Shown here piece after piece: positions 1 to 12,660 of a stretch of DNA of 64,000 nucleotides (position 1 is its first letter; each line of letters starts with the position of its first letter). The DNA is from Apteryx mantelli (taxonomy: Eukaryota > Chordata > Aves > Apterygiformes > Apterygidae): assembly GCF_036417845.1 (NCBI RefSeq), contig NC_089978.1, positions 123,038,183-123,102,182 on the forward strand, read 5' to 3'. A program made the position numbers and the translations under genes. A model generated the notes under the pieces. It searched no databases. It was given only the letters and a program-made list of their open reading frames with translations, and was not told the DNA's origin.

Positions 1-3000
1 CAGGAACTGAACCACATCATAATTGCTCTGCATTGCTTAGAAATGAGATCCTGGTTATCCTTTCACGTGCATTCAGAGGAAGAACTAATACACCAGCTGG
101 GATTGATAGAAGATGATAAAAAGGCTCTGTACACTGTCAGAAGCAATTACTAAATAGTTGTCCTACTTTCTCCTAGAGAAAGGCTGCCTAAGCACTCCAC
201 ACAAGCAGAACACCCTGCCTAGCGTTACACACAGCTCTATAATGTTGACAGTATCTGTGAATGACTGACTTCTGGTGGGAGAAAACTTTTAGTGTTTCCA
301 ATCAACCTCAAATATATCAAATTTTATGTACGACACAGAAGTATTCATATTTCAAGATTAAAAAGAATCTTACAACTTAGGACAAATACTGGTGTGAAGT
401 GACTACTCTCTTAATATCACATTTCAACATGCTAAAGTGAAACATTTTACTTTTCCAAATTTTCTCCCCAGTTTCAGCTCATTCTTTTCTAGAAACACAA
501 TACAAATTAAAATTAGTAATTCAAATCCTTACCTAAGGGATCATAATTTGCTCTAGAAAATAAGGGAAAAGGAGTCAGCCTTGGGAAAAACATCCCCCCT
601 CCCCCCCCCAAAAAAAAACCCCTCACAGCTGACCCTCCTGAACTGACCACAGTAGAGAACTTATTCAGAGATATGGTTTGTTCAAAAATTGCATGTATGC
701 CTACCTGTTATATCAGCACTCTTGATTATTCAAAGATAGAATACCCCAGACAAGATTAAGTAAATGCTGCACATTATTACCATGACCCATAGGAAAACAG
801 AATTGCCTACTCTTCTGCTCATCACATTCATCCAGCACCATTGTGCTGTGAATTATCACTGTGCAAGTACAAGCAAGAAACAGGTTAACTTCTCTGGGAA
901 ATTTTTTGAAGAGCTGATTCACTTAGCTGGAAAGCAGACTAGTGACAGCATTACAGCTTTTTCTGCTGTTCCATTTCTCAAGGGGAAAAATAAGAAAACC
1001 AACAGATGCAAATTAAAAGATAACCACAGAAAATAAGTGTCAGAGTTGTACATTATCTCATATGACTGTCTAAAGCAAATAGCACAAAATGAAACAAGTA
1101 CTATGCAATACCCTGTCAAGGGTCATATTCATACCAGAAATGTTTTCAAGAGTTCATTTTTTAAACCTACATTCAAATTGGATTAGTCTGGAGTATAATT
1201 AAGAAAAAACCTCTGAGTTTCATATAATGTCACAACTTGTTGAAGGTTAATTTTGTTGAATATATTGTCTACACAAAAATTGATGACATTTTAGCTATTT
1301 GATATTTGCTGATTTTTGTGACACAAGATTTCTTCTCTAATCATATTGCACAGGAAACCTTGCTTTTTCCTTGGATGGTATTATGCTGGTTTAGAGTTTA
1401 GCCTAGAGGTTTTCCAATAGAAACAACAGAGAAGGCCAAACTCAAACTGATGACAACCAAGCCTTGGAGGAGGTCTCCAAATAATTTCTCAGAAGACTGC
1501 CTCTGTTTTGAGCACAGACTTAAATCAGCCTATAAACACCATACTGGTCTACCTAATGCAATACTTGTTTTAAACACCATTTGTTACCAGCTAGTTCTAA
1601 GAATTGAACTAATAACCAATGACTTTCTCTGTCCTCAAGTAGCATGTTTCACAAACCACCCAACAACTCATGGAATAACAGGATAGTTCAGGTTAGAAAG
1701 GACCTGTAGAGGTCGAGGCTACTTTTTTTTTTAAAGCCATGAAAAAGCAGCTCCAAAAGCAGAACTATTTGCAATAGATGAAGAAGCAGAATTCTGCACA
1801 GATATTCTTAATTTCATACATAAAAGTTATGATGACTTAAACATAAGCTGTTTCTTTTCTCGGTGTATCAATTATTGCATTTTAATTAGTCCCTTCCCAT
1901 GCCAACATTTTGTCCCATTTGATTTTTTTTTTTTTTTTTTTTTAAGGGCAGACCCTTTTTATTTTCAAATGTGGCATTTGAGAGAAGTGCAACAAAATAA
2001 AAAAACCCACAAAGTTTAAGGGTTTTGAGTGCTAACTTTAAACAAAATTTAAACAAGTTTTGGGCTTTCCAGTGCTCCAGCACCTTCACCAGTCTCAGAT
2101 CTCTCTTCCTACTTACAAAAAAAGAAATCAGGAAGAGGGAGGGAGAAGAAAAAAAAACAAAAACAAAAAACCCCACCAACAACAGCCAGCTAAGTCCCTT
2201 TTTGCAGAGGCGAGAAGGAATGCATCCAGAAACAGACAAGAACAGGTCACACCTGTCATACACACACAAATGCATTGTGCAGAGAGCAAAATGCTTCTCA
2301 TTTGAACTGAAGCCTGCCTTTCACACCCCTTTGGAGGATACCATAAACCTTCATTGCTATTCAGGGTCTCTAAACAGGTGCCTCAGCTGCAACCTGTTTG
2401 GACCACCCTTTCCTCCCCTTACGCACTGCTGGTAATGCCTCCTTGGGCTCCTGTAAAGGTTGCTTTGTCAAGCACCACACCAAAAATCCACTCATGCAAA
2501 AGAATTGTCGGATTAAAGAAATAAAATAAGAAACCCCACAACTATCTATCCATTGCGCCTTTTCTTCTACCTTACTTGCCCTATTCACAGATTAGATGAG
2601 ATACACGCAGGAAAGGAAGGGGTTGGGGGGGAACACATTAATTTTCACTACAAACAAATCCACACTGCCTGTGTTTTCAGAAAACCACTACTTATTTTAT
2701 AAGCAGTGTGGCATTACTGAAACAATGATAACTAGTTTTCTTGGTTCCTCTGCTACAAAAGCCATGCTGCCAGTATTTTAAATGAACAGTGACAACACAT
2801 TTAACACAATCACCATCACAACCTTCTGCAGCCAGAAGTTTTATAGTCCTGAAGCTGCTGCAAAACAAAAAGCTGCTTTGCTACTGTTCACTAAAACAGA
2901 GAATGACAATGACAATTTCTACAAAAAAAGTTCCAAAATTTGCAGTCAGCCTGAATTTTAGATTAACCTTGCACTTCCTTTCCATCCCCTTCCTGCTCAA

Positions 3001-5589
3001 ATGAATATGGTTACAGAATTTGCATTTGCTAGCATCTTGGAGGGAAAAAAAATAATAAAAAAGGTGTTTCATTTGATTTAAACAAGGCATTCTGAACTTT
3101 TCTATTTCAGGAGATACAGAACTGGGTGTTGTGATATCTCACAGGAGCTGCGTATGCTCCTTTTTCAGCTGCTTCAGATGCCATTTGTTCATCTCTATTA
3201 TAGAAAAGCAGAAAGTCACTGTTTATAGGGAAACATATCAGCACATCCTCTATAAAACACGTACCTGAAGGGTTCTGACAAGCTTTAAGACATCACTGTG
3301 GAAATCCAGCCTCTACCACTAATGACCAGAGTCAAATATCCAGTATCAGAATGAATGGCCTATAGCAACCACCACTAAAACCTTCACTATTGACATCTGC
3401 AATCAATAACAGATTCTTTTTGCCATTTACAGACTGAAATTCAGCACTATTTCTAAATAACTTGAGGGTCATCATTCGTCTTCCTCCTATCTCAGTATAT
3501 TTTTCTGTAAAGCAAAGGTGATGGCATTTACTTCTATCATTTTCTTAGATGAAATTGCAAGTTGTCTGCAGGAGCTAGGAGTTGCTTTAAGTTCAGCTGG
3601 CAAAGCAGCAAGATTTTATAAGTAATTACAATATTTTAGTATCTTTGGTGTAACGTTATACACTGGGATATTTCGTAACTGTGCTGTATTTCTTTTATCT
3701 CTGACAAGTCATACATAGGTTCTGCTATAAAAGACATTTTCATTTGATAAATTATATATATAGGCTGAACCATCTCTTCCACTAGTCATCTGAACCACCA
3801 GCAGTTAGGGTCAGCATACACATACGTTAAGTTTTCTCCCTGTCTGCATTGAGCCTTATTTGACAACCTCGGAAACATCTTCTAGAACTTAATAAAGAAC
3901 TTGTAAAAGAATTTCAGTTTGTACAAAGCACAATGCTACCCTTGAAAACACAGACCAGCTAGAACAGATATTATCACTGTAATTCACCTATATACATTTG
4001 GATTTGTTCAAGCACTTGCATTTCACTTAATGTTTTACGTGTTTACTGCTGTGGCTACTCTCTAGGATTGTATTTGTACAGGTTTTTTTTGTTTTTTGAA
4101 TCATTAAAACATCTCTCAGTTGGACCAGTTGAAAAGATTAGAGATTCACAGCTGTTTTTACAGAAGACTAAGTCCTTCCTCCTCTCCTGCAACAGAGGGG
4201 TTCATATTACTCCTTATTTACAAATAACTGCTGAGACACCAAACTTGACATGTTTGCTAATTTTGTCTTCCATAGTTTTTGCCTGAACAGTTATTCAGTT
4301 AAAAACAAAACAAAAATAAAAAAAACACACCACTTCCCAGACAGTAAACTTCTCCTGATTAGTAAACTACTCCTAATCATAATTTAGGGACTAGCTATAC
4401 AAAGGGCTACTTTGGGATATCCCCAGCATTTACACATTTATTCTAGGGCAAGACCATCCTGTTCTACTTTGAAACTGGATTATAGAGAAACAAGGATCTC
4501 ACTCCCAAAGACAGATTTTTCCATATTAATTACACTTCAAGCAAACATCCAAGCTCTGAACCCCAAGCATAAGCAAACATTTCAGTAGGTCCTGCAGTAA
4601 GAACAGTGAGAACACATAACACAAGATCAAAATGATTTGATCCAAGTATCTGCACAAACTTTACTAAACCATTTTGTGAGCAACGTCCATTACTTTGGCA
4701 CATCTTCGACTCCATCTCCCCAACATTGGTCCACGTATTAAAAAAAACAGTGCATTTCTGTGTAGCACAGTGTTCCACTTACCTGTTAGAAACCAGCTAT
4801 GAAAAAAGGGAAAATAGAAAGGAAGTTTTGGTAAAGGATTAGAGAGATTTAAAACACACACAGATCACTCTGTGAGCAGGAAACTACTGTCACAAACCAG
4901 AGTGGTATTAACACGCGACTGATTATGTGGGACTGAAGAGTCACTTTTTATCATGTCAGAAGTAAGCTTTCTTCAAATTCCACACAAAGATAGCTGATAT
5001 TTAATTCAATTATTTGGAAAATACATCAGCGAGACAGCAAAGTTTTCTCGGAACAGGCAGTTTAAAAGAAATGGGGGCAGACCCAACCACAAGAAATTCC
5101 AAACGGACTTAAGCCCGATGGAGCAGCACAAATGGAACTGTGACAAATGCAACACAGCCAACACCGCCAGCTTGCACTCTGTATTAGAAAGCTGATCTCA
5201 GTCTATTTAAGTTCCCCCTTTCACTCAACTCCCGGCGGCTGAAAGCAGCATCTCAAGGAGAAGAAATCCCAATGGCCTCGGAGCGCCAGCACCACCGTGG
5301 CGCACCGAGACGTCCCGCCCGGCCCAGCCCTCCCCCTACGGCCGCAGGCCAGAGACCTTCCGATACAACCCCATCAACACCCGCCCATAAACGGTCGCGC
5401 CCGGCACGGAAATAAACCCAGGAAAGAAGAAAGCTGATGTCAACTCCCGGCTTTTTATTTATTTATTTATTTTTTTGGGGGGGGGGGGGGGGAATGCGGT
5501 GGGCGACTCCTGCGCAGAGAGCGAGACAGCCCCCTCCCTGCCCGTCCCCAACGACCCCGCGCGTCGCTCGTGAAGGCGGAGGCCTCTAC
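1..5589 (-). other. PLCXD2: PLCXD2 intron 1 (part)
   Basis: This is the sequence downstream (on the minus strand) of the PLCXD2 exon 1 donor at 5589-5588. The rest of the PLCX domain would be expected in a long second exon, and no matching reading frame is present here, so the intron runs past the window start. It is AT-rich apart from its first 400 bases. It contains poly-T (about 1921-1943), an A-rich tract (about 2130-2172), a small CR1 scrap near 1669-1722 and a 16-base G run at 5477-5492. No other gene is supported. Confidence 0.7.
1669..1722 (-). repeat. CR1 LINE 3'-end scrap
   Basis: The plus strand reads like the antisense of a CR1 3' end: an 'aggttagaaaggacct' block followed by 'gtagaggtc', resembling the GGTTGGAAGGGACCT...GAGGTCATC signature that is also present, in sense orientation, in the intact CR1 near 52890-52935. 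Only about 50 bases are recognisable, so it is an old, strongly truncated copy in minus orientation. Confidence 0.45.
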
Positions 5590-5737
5590 CTGGGATGGCG
5601 AGGTTGGAGAGCGGGTAGGAGCGCAGCGCCGCCGGCAGCGACCCCATCCAGTCCGCGTTGCTCTCCACCATGGCCCGGGCGGGTCGTCGCCGCCGGCCCC
5701 TAGCGGCCGGCCCCAGCCCCGCGCCCGGCGGGCTCAT
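5590..5737 (-). CDS. PLCXD2: PLCXD2 coding exon 1
   Basis: This is the first coding exon of phosphatidylinositol-specific phospholipase C X-domain-containing protein 2. The diagnostic part is the last 25 or so residues, SNADWMGSLP followed by YPLSNLAIPG, which closely match the start of the PLCX domain in vertebrate PLCXD proteins (an NADWM...LPLSNLAIPGSHDS-type segment). The exon ends CCAG|GTAGAG at 5590/5589, phase 1, exactly where the family's next exon resumes with Ser-His-Asp. Two in-frame starts are possible: ATG at 5737 (49 codons, A at -3), used here, and ATG at 5671 (27 codons, in a GGGCCATGG context). The Arg/Pro/Gly-rich N-terminus between them is not conserved. Catalytic histidines would lie in the next exon, outside the window. 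PLCXD2 follows CD96 in the same orientation, as in mammals. Human PLCXD2 acts on phosphoinositide-type substrates by family inference only. Confidence 0.85.
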
Positions 5738-5831
5738 GCTCAACACCGGCCGGGGCCGGAGCTGCACCAGCCCAGCCCACGCCCGGCCGCGGCTCCAGAA
5801 GCGGCCGGACACGGCCGGCGCTGGCACCCCC

Positions 5832-5950
5832 CCTTATGTAACAGGTGCGGCGCGCCGCTGGGCGGCACCGCCCCGCCGTCCCCCCGCCGCCCATTGGCCC
5901 GGCCCGGCCAGGCCGCGCGCCCATTGGCCGCGACGCCTCCAGGGGCGGGG
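5832..5950 (-). promoter_or_regulatory. PLCXD2 core promoter: two CCAAT boxes, GC box, TATA-like box
   Basis: Reading in the direction of transcription there is a GC box (gggcgggg, plus 5942-5949), two inverted CCAAT boxes (ccattggcc at 5891 and 5921, exactly 30 bases apart, about three helical turns), and then an AT-rich TTACATAAGG element near 5832-5841. The first PLCXD2 ATG is about 95 bases further on. Paired CCAAT boxes at this spacing are typical NF-Y targets. The transcription start is inferred, not seen. Confidence 0.6.
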
Positions 5951-6320
5951 CGGCCCGGCGTGGCCGTTAATGTCCGTCTTCGCTCACAGAGCGTGCGGTG
6001 CGAGACGTGAGGTCGTTTGTAGCCGGTGGGGAGCCTGGGTTTGTCCCGCCTCACACTGCCGAGCCTCGGGCGCGCGTCCGCGGCCTCATCCGAGCCTCGC
6101 AGGTCGCGGCAGCGCCGCCGAGCCCAGTACAGGTAGTACGCGCCTAGCGGCGTGTCGGACGCCGGCCCGCAGGTTGGGCAGTGTGGCGGTACCCGCCCTG
6201 CGGCTCGTCCTCTCTGCCGCTTCTGGGAGTCGAGCGAGGGGCTCGGCACTTGCAGGAGCGACCCTGATTCAGGCTGAGTTCCCCCGGCTGCAAGGCTGGG
6301 GAAAGAGTAGGAGATAGTCC

Positions 6321-9300
6321 TCTTTTGGAAGGACGTAGTGCAAATACCAGCAAGATGCACGGGAAGCCACCGGCTGGGGGATTTCCATCTCTTCTCATTG
6401 GAAAACAACTGGCTGCTACAGACCTCACACAAGCAGAAAGCCACGTGGAAGAAAGTTAGGAGTGTAAAATGGACCTTCACTTTTCCATTAATAATCTGCT
6501 TTACCTGTATATTGCAACATTTTGATCTATCCTACAAACAGAGAAATAAAGCACAACAAACTTTTCATTTCAGCTCTTCCTCTTTACTACTCATATTACA
6601 CTAAGGCATGTATTATATCCTTTGATATCTGCAAACATTTTCCTGCCTGTCCTGCTCTCATTGTATCATCTGCATGTGAGGCAAAAATTAAAAAAAAAAA
6701 AAAAAAAAAGCTTCTGTATGACTCAGTCCCAGGAAATATGAGCCATGGTAGGTCTGCAGCAGTTGGAAAAGCCTTACCCACTGCTTTGCTTTTCTTTCTG
6801 CATCACCTAATTGATGAAACCTGCACAGCATCTGTCTGTGTTAGAGCAAGGGACAGAACAAGAATCCTGTTGGGGTCTAGAGCTAATGTCAGCTAAGGGT
6901 CCGATGTCCTCTCACTGCATGTGGCACCACGTGGGAGTTTTACATTTGTAATCACATGAAGTTTAAAATCCCTTGAGCCAGCTGGTTCTCTTTTTGCTTG
7001 TTGGTTGCACCAGCTGTGAATTTTTGCATCTACCCAAGACTTTCTATTACCAGACTATGCAGTAATATGCTGGCTGTGTGCACGCTCATTTGTTCAGGGT
7101 GCCTGTGTATGTGCAGGCATGCACACACACACACCCCCGTGGCTACATATCCCATGAAAAAGTTTAAATTCTGATATTCACTCTGCTTCAGCACTGGAGA
7201 AGCTACCCCCAATACAGAGGGCCAACACTGTGACTTTACACATAAGAAATCAGTTCAGGAAATACAAAAATTAGGATTGCAAGCATCACTTTTCTTACCA
7301 GTGTTTTTGTATGGGTTAAGATAAAGGGCAAAAGTCAAAGCAAACAGGTTGTTCCGAGTTGAATGTCAACAGGTTATAAGCAATTTATGAACTGCAGTGG
7401 AAAGATTTAAGGAGTAAGATACAGTACACTCATTCCCTTCTATCTGTTCTTTCAGCAATTCTGTTTCCCTGACATTCTCACACACACAGGCACAGACACT
7501 GTGCCTTACATTTCACCTAACTGTCATGTAAAACATTTTGTCCAAAACAATTTCTGAATTTGCTTTGATACATGAAATAGATCTTATAAGATCTATTTTT
7601 CCCCAGGGCATTGTTACATTGTTACATGTTTTCGAAGGATAACACTTTGTGAGCAAGTTCAATCATCAATACATGGTGAAACTAACTGAACTATACATTA
7701 TAGATTAAGTATGTATAAACTTAATGTATGTGTAAATACATGCATATTAAGTATGTATTTTCAACTAGTACAACCAGAATCTATATCTAATTTCATAAAT
7801 TTGCATTTTGTTTTTCAAGCAAGCTGACAAAAGCTTCTTTTAGGGCTTGGGTATTCAACAGTTATGGACTATTGGACTATACTACACTATTTTGAAGTTC
7901 AGTTTCAATAACAGGTTTTCACACAGCGTTCCTGACACTCAAGGAGGAACAACAAAGAACAGGTTTGGCATGCATTCAGCTCTGCTCTGGAGCCCTGCTC
8001 TCCCTTCCAGTTAAGACTGTCTAGTATACTCGCCACTGATGTAGGAGACACCAGGACAGATATGTCTATTCAAACACATACATATGGGATCATAAACATT
8101 TTCTATGGTAATTAAATTAATACCTTGAACTGAAAGAAAGATCATCATGTGGGAACACCAATATTTCCGTTAGTTGCACTCATGGTCCAAACCCCTGCAA
8201 GTCTATCTTCAAATGCTGTCACTGTCTTATTCCCACCATCATAGCTGGGAACCTCTCAGCAGACCAGTGCCTGTGACCTTAAATAGCATGGGTAACCATG
8301 AGGGTTTTGTAGTTTTGCTTTTCAGGATGGGAAAGCTTTTCAGTGCCAGGGTAGCCATTTCATCAAAGCTGGTATGTCCTATGGGACGTGTCTCCACCAT
8401 CTGGGTGCTTGGCGTGCTACTCCACTGTGGTTAATAAAAATTTAGCAACTAAAGTTGTGGTGTACAACAAAAATTATTAGGGGTGATTGCTAACATGATA
8501 CTCTTGATAGTATTTTTGTCTGACCCCATCTTGCATTTGCCATCCCTCAGATGACATGAAGAGGATGGCGTGTGTATGATGGACAGCAGGGTCTGAAGAG
8601 GAACGGGTGGTGAAGGGGTGCGCTTTGCGCTGGGAAAAGAAGTCCAATCACCACTACCTTGTGGTTGGTGTAGCCTCTGCCGCAAAAGTTGGTCTTAGCT
8701 GTCCTCTGCCATCAGATCAGCTAGAAAAGAGGGCGCTAAAGCCGGAGGAGAGTCTCAAAACTATTGCCTTCACAGGCTTCAGAAAGTCTCTGACCCTTTG
8801 CTATCGAGCTATTCTAGTGCCAAGACATGTGGCAGCATCAGGGCACTTCAGTGCTGCCAGAAGCACAGTGACTTCATTCTTTGTTCACAGCTAGTTTCAG
8901 CATCTCCACGCCATGGCACGTAGCATCAGTGCACCCTGGCTGCCACAGAGATCATTTCTAGAGCTCCACGCTGTAAAGGACATTTAGGCTGTACAGCTGC
9001 ACCAACTGCTTGAAACCCAAACGCTGAGAGAAGGGGATGTGTCCATTTGCTACTGCAAGGTGAGACTTCAACTGCAGGCATCAGCCACAGTTATTTGCCA
9101 GCAGTAACCACTAGAAGAATTTTCTTACAATCCAAAACCACTTCTCATACTTTCCTAGAAATGAAGATCACTAAATTGCTTGTTCCCTTCCCCAAAACCT
9201 CAACCTTTTTCCATTTCCACAGAACACTCTAATTTTATTCTGTAATCAGTACCAAATTCTGCAGTGATGTACATTAATTGTGAGGGCAGGAGGGAATAAA

Positions 9301-12300
9301 TGTGCATTTAATGATATGATTTTATTTTCCACAGCCTGAACCCACCAAGTATTTAGGGTCTTGTCACTTGAGACTGTTCAAATGCTCCACTTTGAGCATA
9401 TGTTTAAGCAGCTGCAAAAATGAATGGCTAAGTAGACAGTAAAGGAAGCATCATACGATCTAAATTTTTCAATTTTATATTAAGGTCAGTATAAAGTTGT
9501 GTTTTCCATATTTCTGGAGCATTCACATATGAATCATATTCAGCAGTATGGAGGGCCTGGCTGCAGCTTTACTGTCCATTCTGCCACAAATTATATAGCC
9601 ATGTTTATGTCTTATTTAGATTTTACTAAAAGAGCTTATCTACTCCCCTGTGTCTCCATGCAGAGTACAATTCAATGTCATGGACACCCCAGGCAATCCA
9701 GCAGCTCAAATCCCATTCCCATGCCCCTAACCCTCCTATTTTCAAATACCTAGTAAAAAGATTAGCTGTACGGATCAGGCTGAAGTTGTTAAAAGCCCTA
9801 AGAGGCATATGTTTTTCACTGTTAGCTAATTCCAAACACACAAATGTGTTTTATTTCAGCTTTCAGTAACACGTGGCCCTCAGGTTGCCCAATATAGAAA
9901 TATAGCCAGAACAATGAACTTTTCAAAGTGCACCTGAAAACAAGTTGATAACATCAAGTGCTACAGTAACCTTAGCCCTTTTCTCTTCTATCATATGAAT
10001 ACTCTAACACATACCCCATTATTCAACAGGATGCATTGCTACCATTTAAAAGCTTTCAGTTAATGTTTTCAAAATCCTCCATTCTAGTCCTAAATCTACT
10101 GTGCCATGTAAATTCTAAATCCTTACATACAGTTTATCAGCAGACTATAGACCAAAATAGTTATTGAAACAGGTTCTATGTTACCTACCTATTTTAAAGG
10201 TCACTTTGCTACTGATGAGAGGAGAACTGCAGGAATCATTCTCACAGAGAGAAGCTAATTGCTCAACATTTCTTCTAAGTACACTCAGACTCTTCCAAGC
10301 TGTTCATTACCATTTTTACCCTGACTGTAATGGAATTATTTAACATTTAAAGCCATCAGACACACTCAATCACAAAGCTCTGCAGACATTATTGCATTTA
10401 AAATATTGCTTCTTCAGGTGCAGTAGACCAAATAATGGTGTTCATTTCCCATTTTATATCAAGTCAGAAAAATACTGTGACTATCATAGCAATTTTTATA
10501 TTTCTTAAGACCCCTGCAAATACTTAGATATCTGCTATATATCTTTTTTAATATTGACTTCCCTCACCTTTTTTGTCCACCATTCATTCTCTTGGTATCT
10601 GTTCATATCAATATATTGCTTGCTTCTCCCTTTCTCTCTCTTTTTCAGTCTCTCTCTTTCCCTCTCTCCCTTTGTTTGCTTGTTTCTTTAGGCCAAGCCC
10701 TTGCATCTGTGAGTCATCTGTTTGACAATAGTGAGCTATTCAATACTTAATTTACACCACATGAGGGGGTTTCAAACTGTGTAGGATGCCAGAGTTAATT
10801 TGGAAGTCCTCCTGTTTGGAAATGAACCAGCAAGCAAACAGATACATTTTTTTCCACTGATTAAAATCTTACTGGGGCAACCTGGTACAGGAGACTTTAA
10901 AAGGAAACAGATGAAACATCATACACTAGAACACAGATGGAAGAGGAGTTTTAAAGACATAACCTGATGTTCCCTGAAATCAAATAGTGTTTTCTGGGGA
11001 CTTCCCTGAGCTTTGTCTTGTCTGTAAGGAATCATTTAAAATATAATATGATTTAATATTATTTCCATTAAAATCTCCTTGGACAGGAGAGCAGAGCTTT
11101 TCAGAAGCTTTCCTGGGCTTATTGCTTATTGCTCAAAGTTAATTGCAGAGTCAGAAAGAACTACCTACTAAAATAAACAAAATTAAAACATTTTTTCCCT
11201 TAAAATACCATTACTCCTGCAGTTTTTGTATACACAGTTCTTTCTAATTCTAATGTTTGCTTTTTATAATATGTGATGGCTTAAAATCCAACCAAAATCA
11301 CATAAGGTAACTAATACCCTTTTCTAGGTAGCAAGTAATATTTTTGTACACTGTTCCTTAAAACAAACAGATAAATTAAAACAAAGCTGCAAAGTTGTGC
11401 AAGGCTTTCCACACAGCTGGAACAAGGAAGAGTCCTACCTAAAACAGAAAACTCTTTGGGTCTGTGCCAAGACAGGCTGTTTCCCCAGGAAATCCCAGCT
11501 GCTAAAGCCTGTTATAAGCAACTGTTAACTAATTAATCCACCTCTGGGATTAATCCACAACCTGCGCCCGGGCATCGCAACAATAGGCCATAAATTAGAC
11601 TGGAGAGCACAGTGCAAACAATAGCGGTGCTCATTAAATAAGCAATCCAAGCTTAATTAATTTACAGGACAGAAAGGTGCCATGTAAGAAAAGTTACACA
11701 GTGCTGTGTTTTTTTTTTTTTTTAAAGACACACGATTTAGAGGGAGACAAAAGGTATTTGGGAGGATTAATGCTTAGATGCTTAGTGGGATGTCTGTCAG
11801 GCACACCTGTACCTGGGCATCCTCTAAGCTCACAGCTGTCCCATCAACTGCCAGAGGTGGAAGCAAGGCAAAGGCTCAAGCCACTTTTGCTCTCCCCCAA
11901 AAGAGATGAAAACCACATATACATAAACATACATTGCTGCTTGGCTTTCCTATATATCACTTTTAGGTCTGGATAATTTACGTATAAAGGACCATATGCA
12001 GCAGATACAGATAATTTCACAATATTACACTTATGTTATACATGACCTCAGATTCTGACTCAGGTCTGCCTTACAGGTTTTGCTTTGCCATGGATTTGCA
12101 TTTAGCAGTTTAACACTTAAGTCTTTTCTAAGAAATCTTTTCTATCCCTATGCAGCAAGCTTTGAACACTTGGCTCTTATAAAACAGCTTTTACCTGGTA
12201 TTCACATAGCCATCTTCAAGCATCTGATAATTTCAACTTTAATCTGGGCTGAAATGTTTACAGTGCTCCAGGGCTAATAGAACCCATGTCCAATCTGAAT

Positions 12301-12480
12301 GATTTAAACCCACATATGAGGGCAGCTGATGGCAAAAAATAATGGCTTGGAAGGGTTTTTTTCCCCCCTTTAGATTAAAGCAAGGAGTAAATTCTGAAGC
12401 TAATCACAATTCCTGAGTAACCTTATGTGTGTGCACTGCAGTCCCCTGGCATGGGCATTTTTATTTATGGAAATATGAGA
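6321..12480. other. Intergenic sequence between PLCXD2 and the CD96 3' end
   Basis: No exon, RNA gene or intact mobile element is recognised. Contents that can be named: poly-A at about 6689-6709, a short (CA)n at 7120-7134, a polypyrimidine tract at about 10618-10678, and an AT-rich cluster of homeodomain-type sites at about 11520-11670. All reading frames are short and lack splice or similarity support. Confidence 0.6.
10618..10678 (+). repeat. Polypyrimidine low-complexity tract
   Basis: About 60 bases are almost entirely C and T (repeated tctctctc, ccctctctccc). It is a simple homopyrimidine tract with triplex potential, and no gene is attached to it. Confidence 0.7.
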
Positions 12481-12499
12481 AAAAAAAAAAAAGAACACG

Positions 12500-12660
12500 G
12501 CCGACACCATCATCATCACCATCATCAGTGGCGGCGGCGGCGCTGCGGCGCCACCTGCTGGTCGCGGGGGGCGCAGCAGCGCCGCCGCCGCCCGGGCAGC
12601 TCGGGGAGGCCACGTCCACCCGCCCCTGCAGCGCCTCCCGCTTTGGCCACGACCAGTTTT
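12500..12660. other. Isolated GC-rich intergenic patch with CAT and GGC triplet runs
   Basis: Within AT-rich sequence there is a sharply bounded patch starting with imperfect (CAT/CAC)n at about 12507-12528, then (GGC)n at about 12531-12550, then CpG-dense sequence to about 12650. It contains ccacctgctggtcgcg at 12551-12566, a partial match to the CTCF core. Reading frames across it give poly-His, poly-Arg or poly-Ala and look non-coding. Confidence 0.55.

Larger units (their letters stand above)
5220..6320. promoter_or_regulatory. CpG island at the PLCXD2 5' end
   Basis: This kilobase is far richer in G+C and CpG than the AT-rich sequence on both sides (for example the blocks at 5280-5400 and 5620-6250). 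It contains PLCXD2 coding exon 1 and its upstream promoter elements. Long reading frames occur here on both strands, but they reflect base composition: only one shows protein similarity and a splice donor. The half upstream of PLCXD2 (about 5950-6320) could hold a divergent non-coding transcript; the sequence does not decide that. Confidence 0.75.

Noticed and set aside
5459-6480. Several long overlapping frames on both strands (up to 246 codons) in the CpG island
   Set aside because: They are a by-product of high GC content. Only the segment ending at 5590 shows PLCXD similarity with a splice donor.
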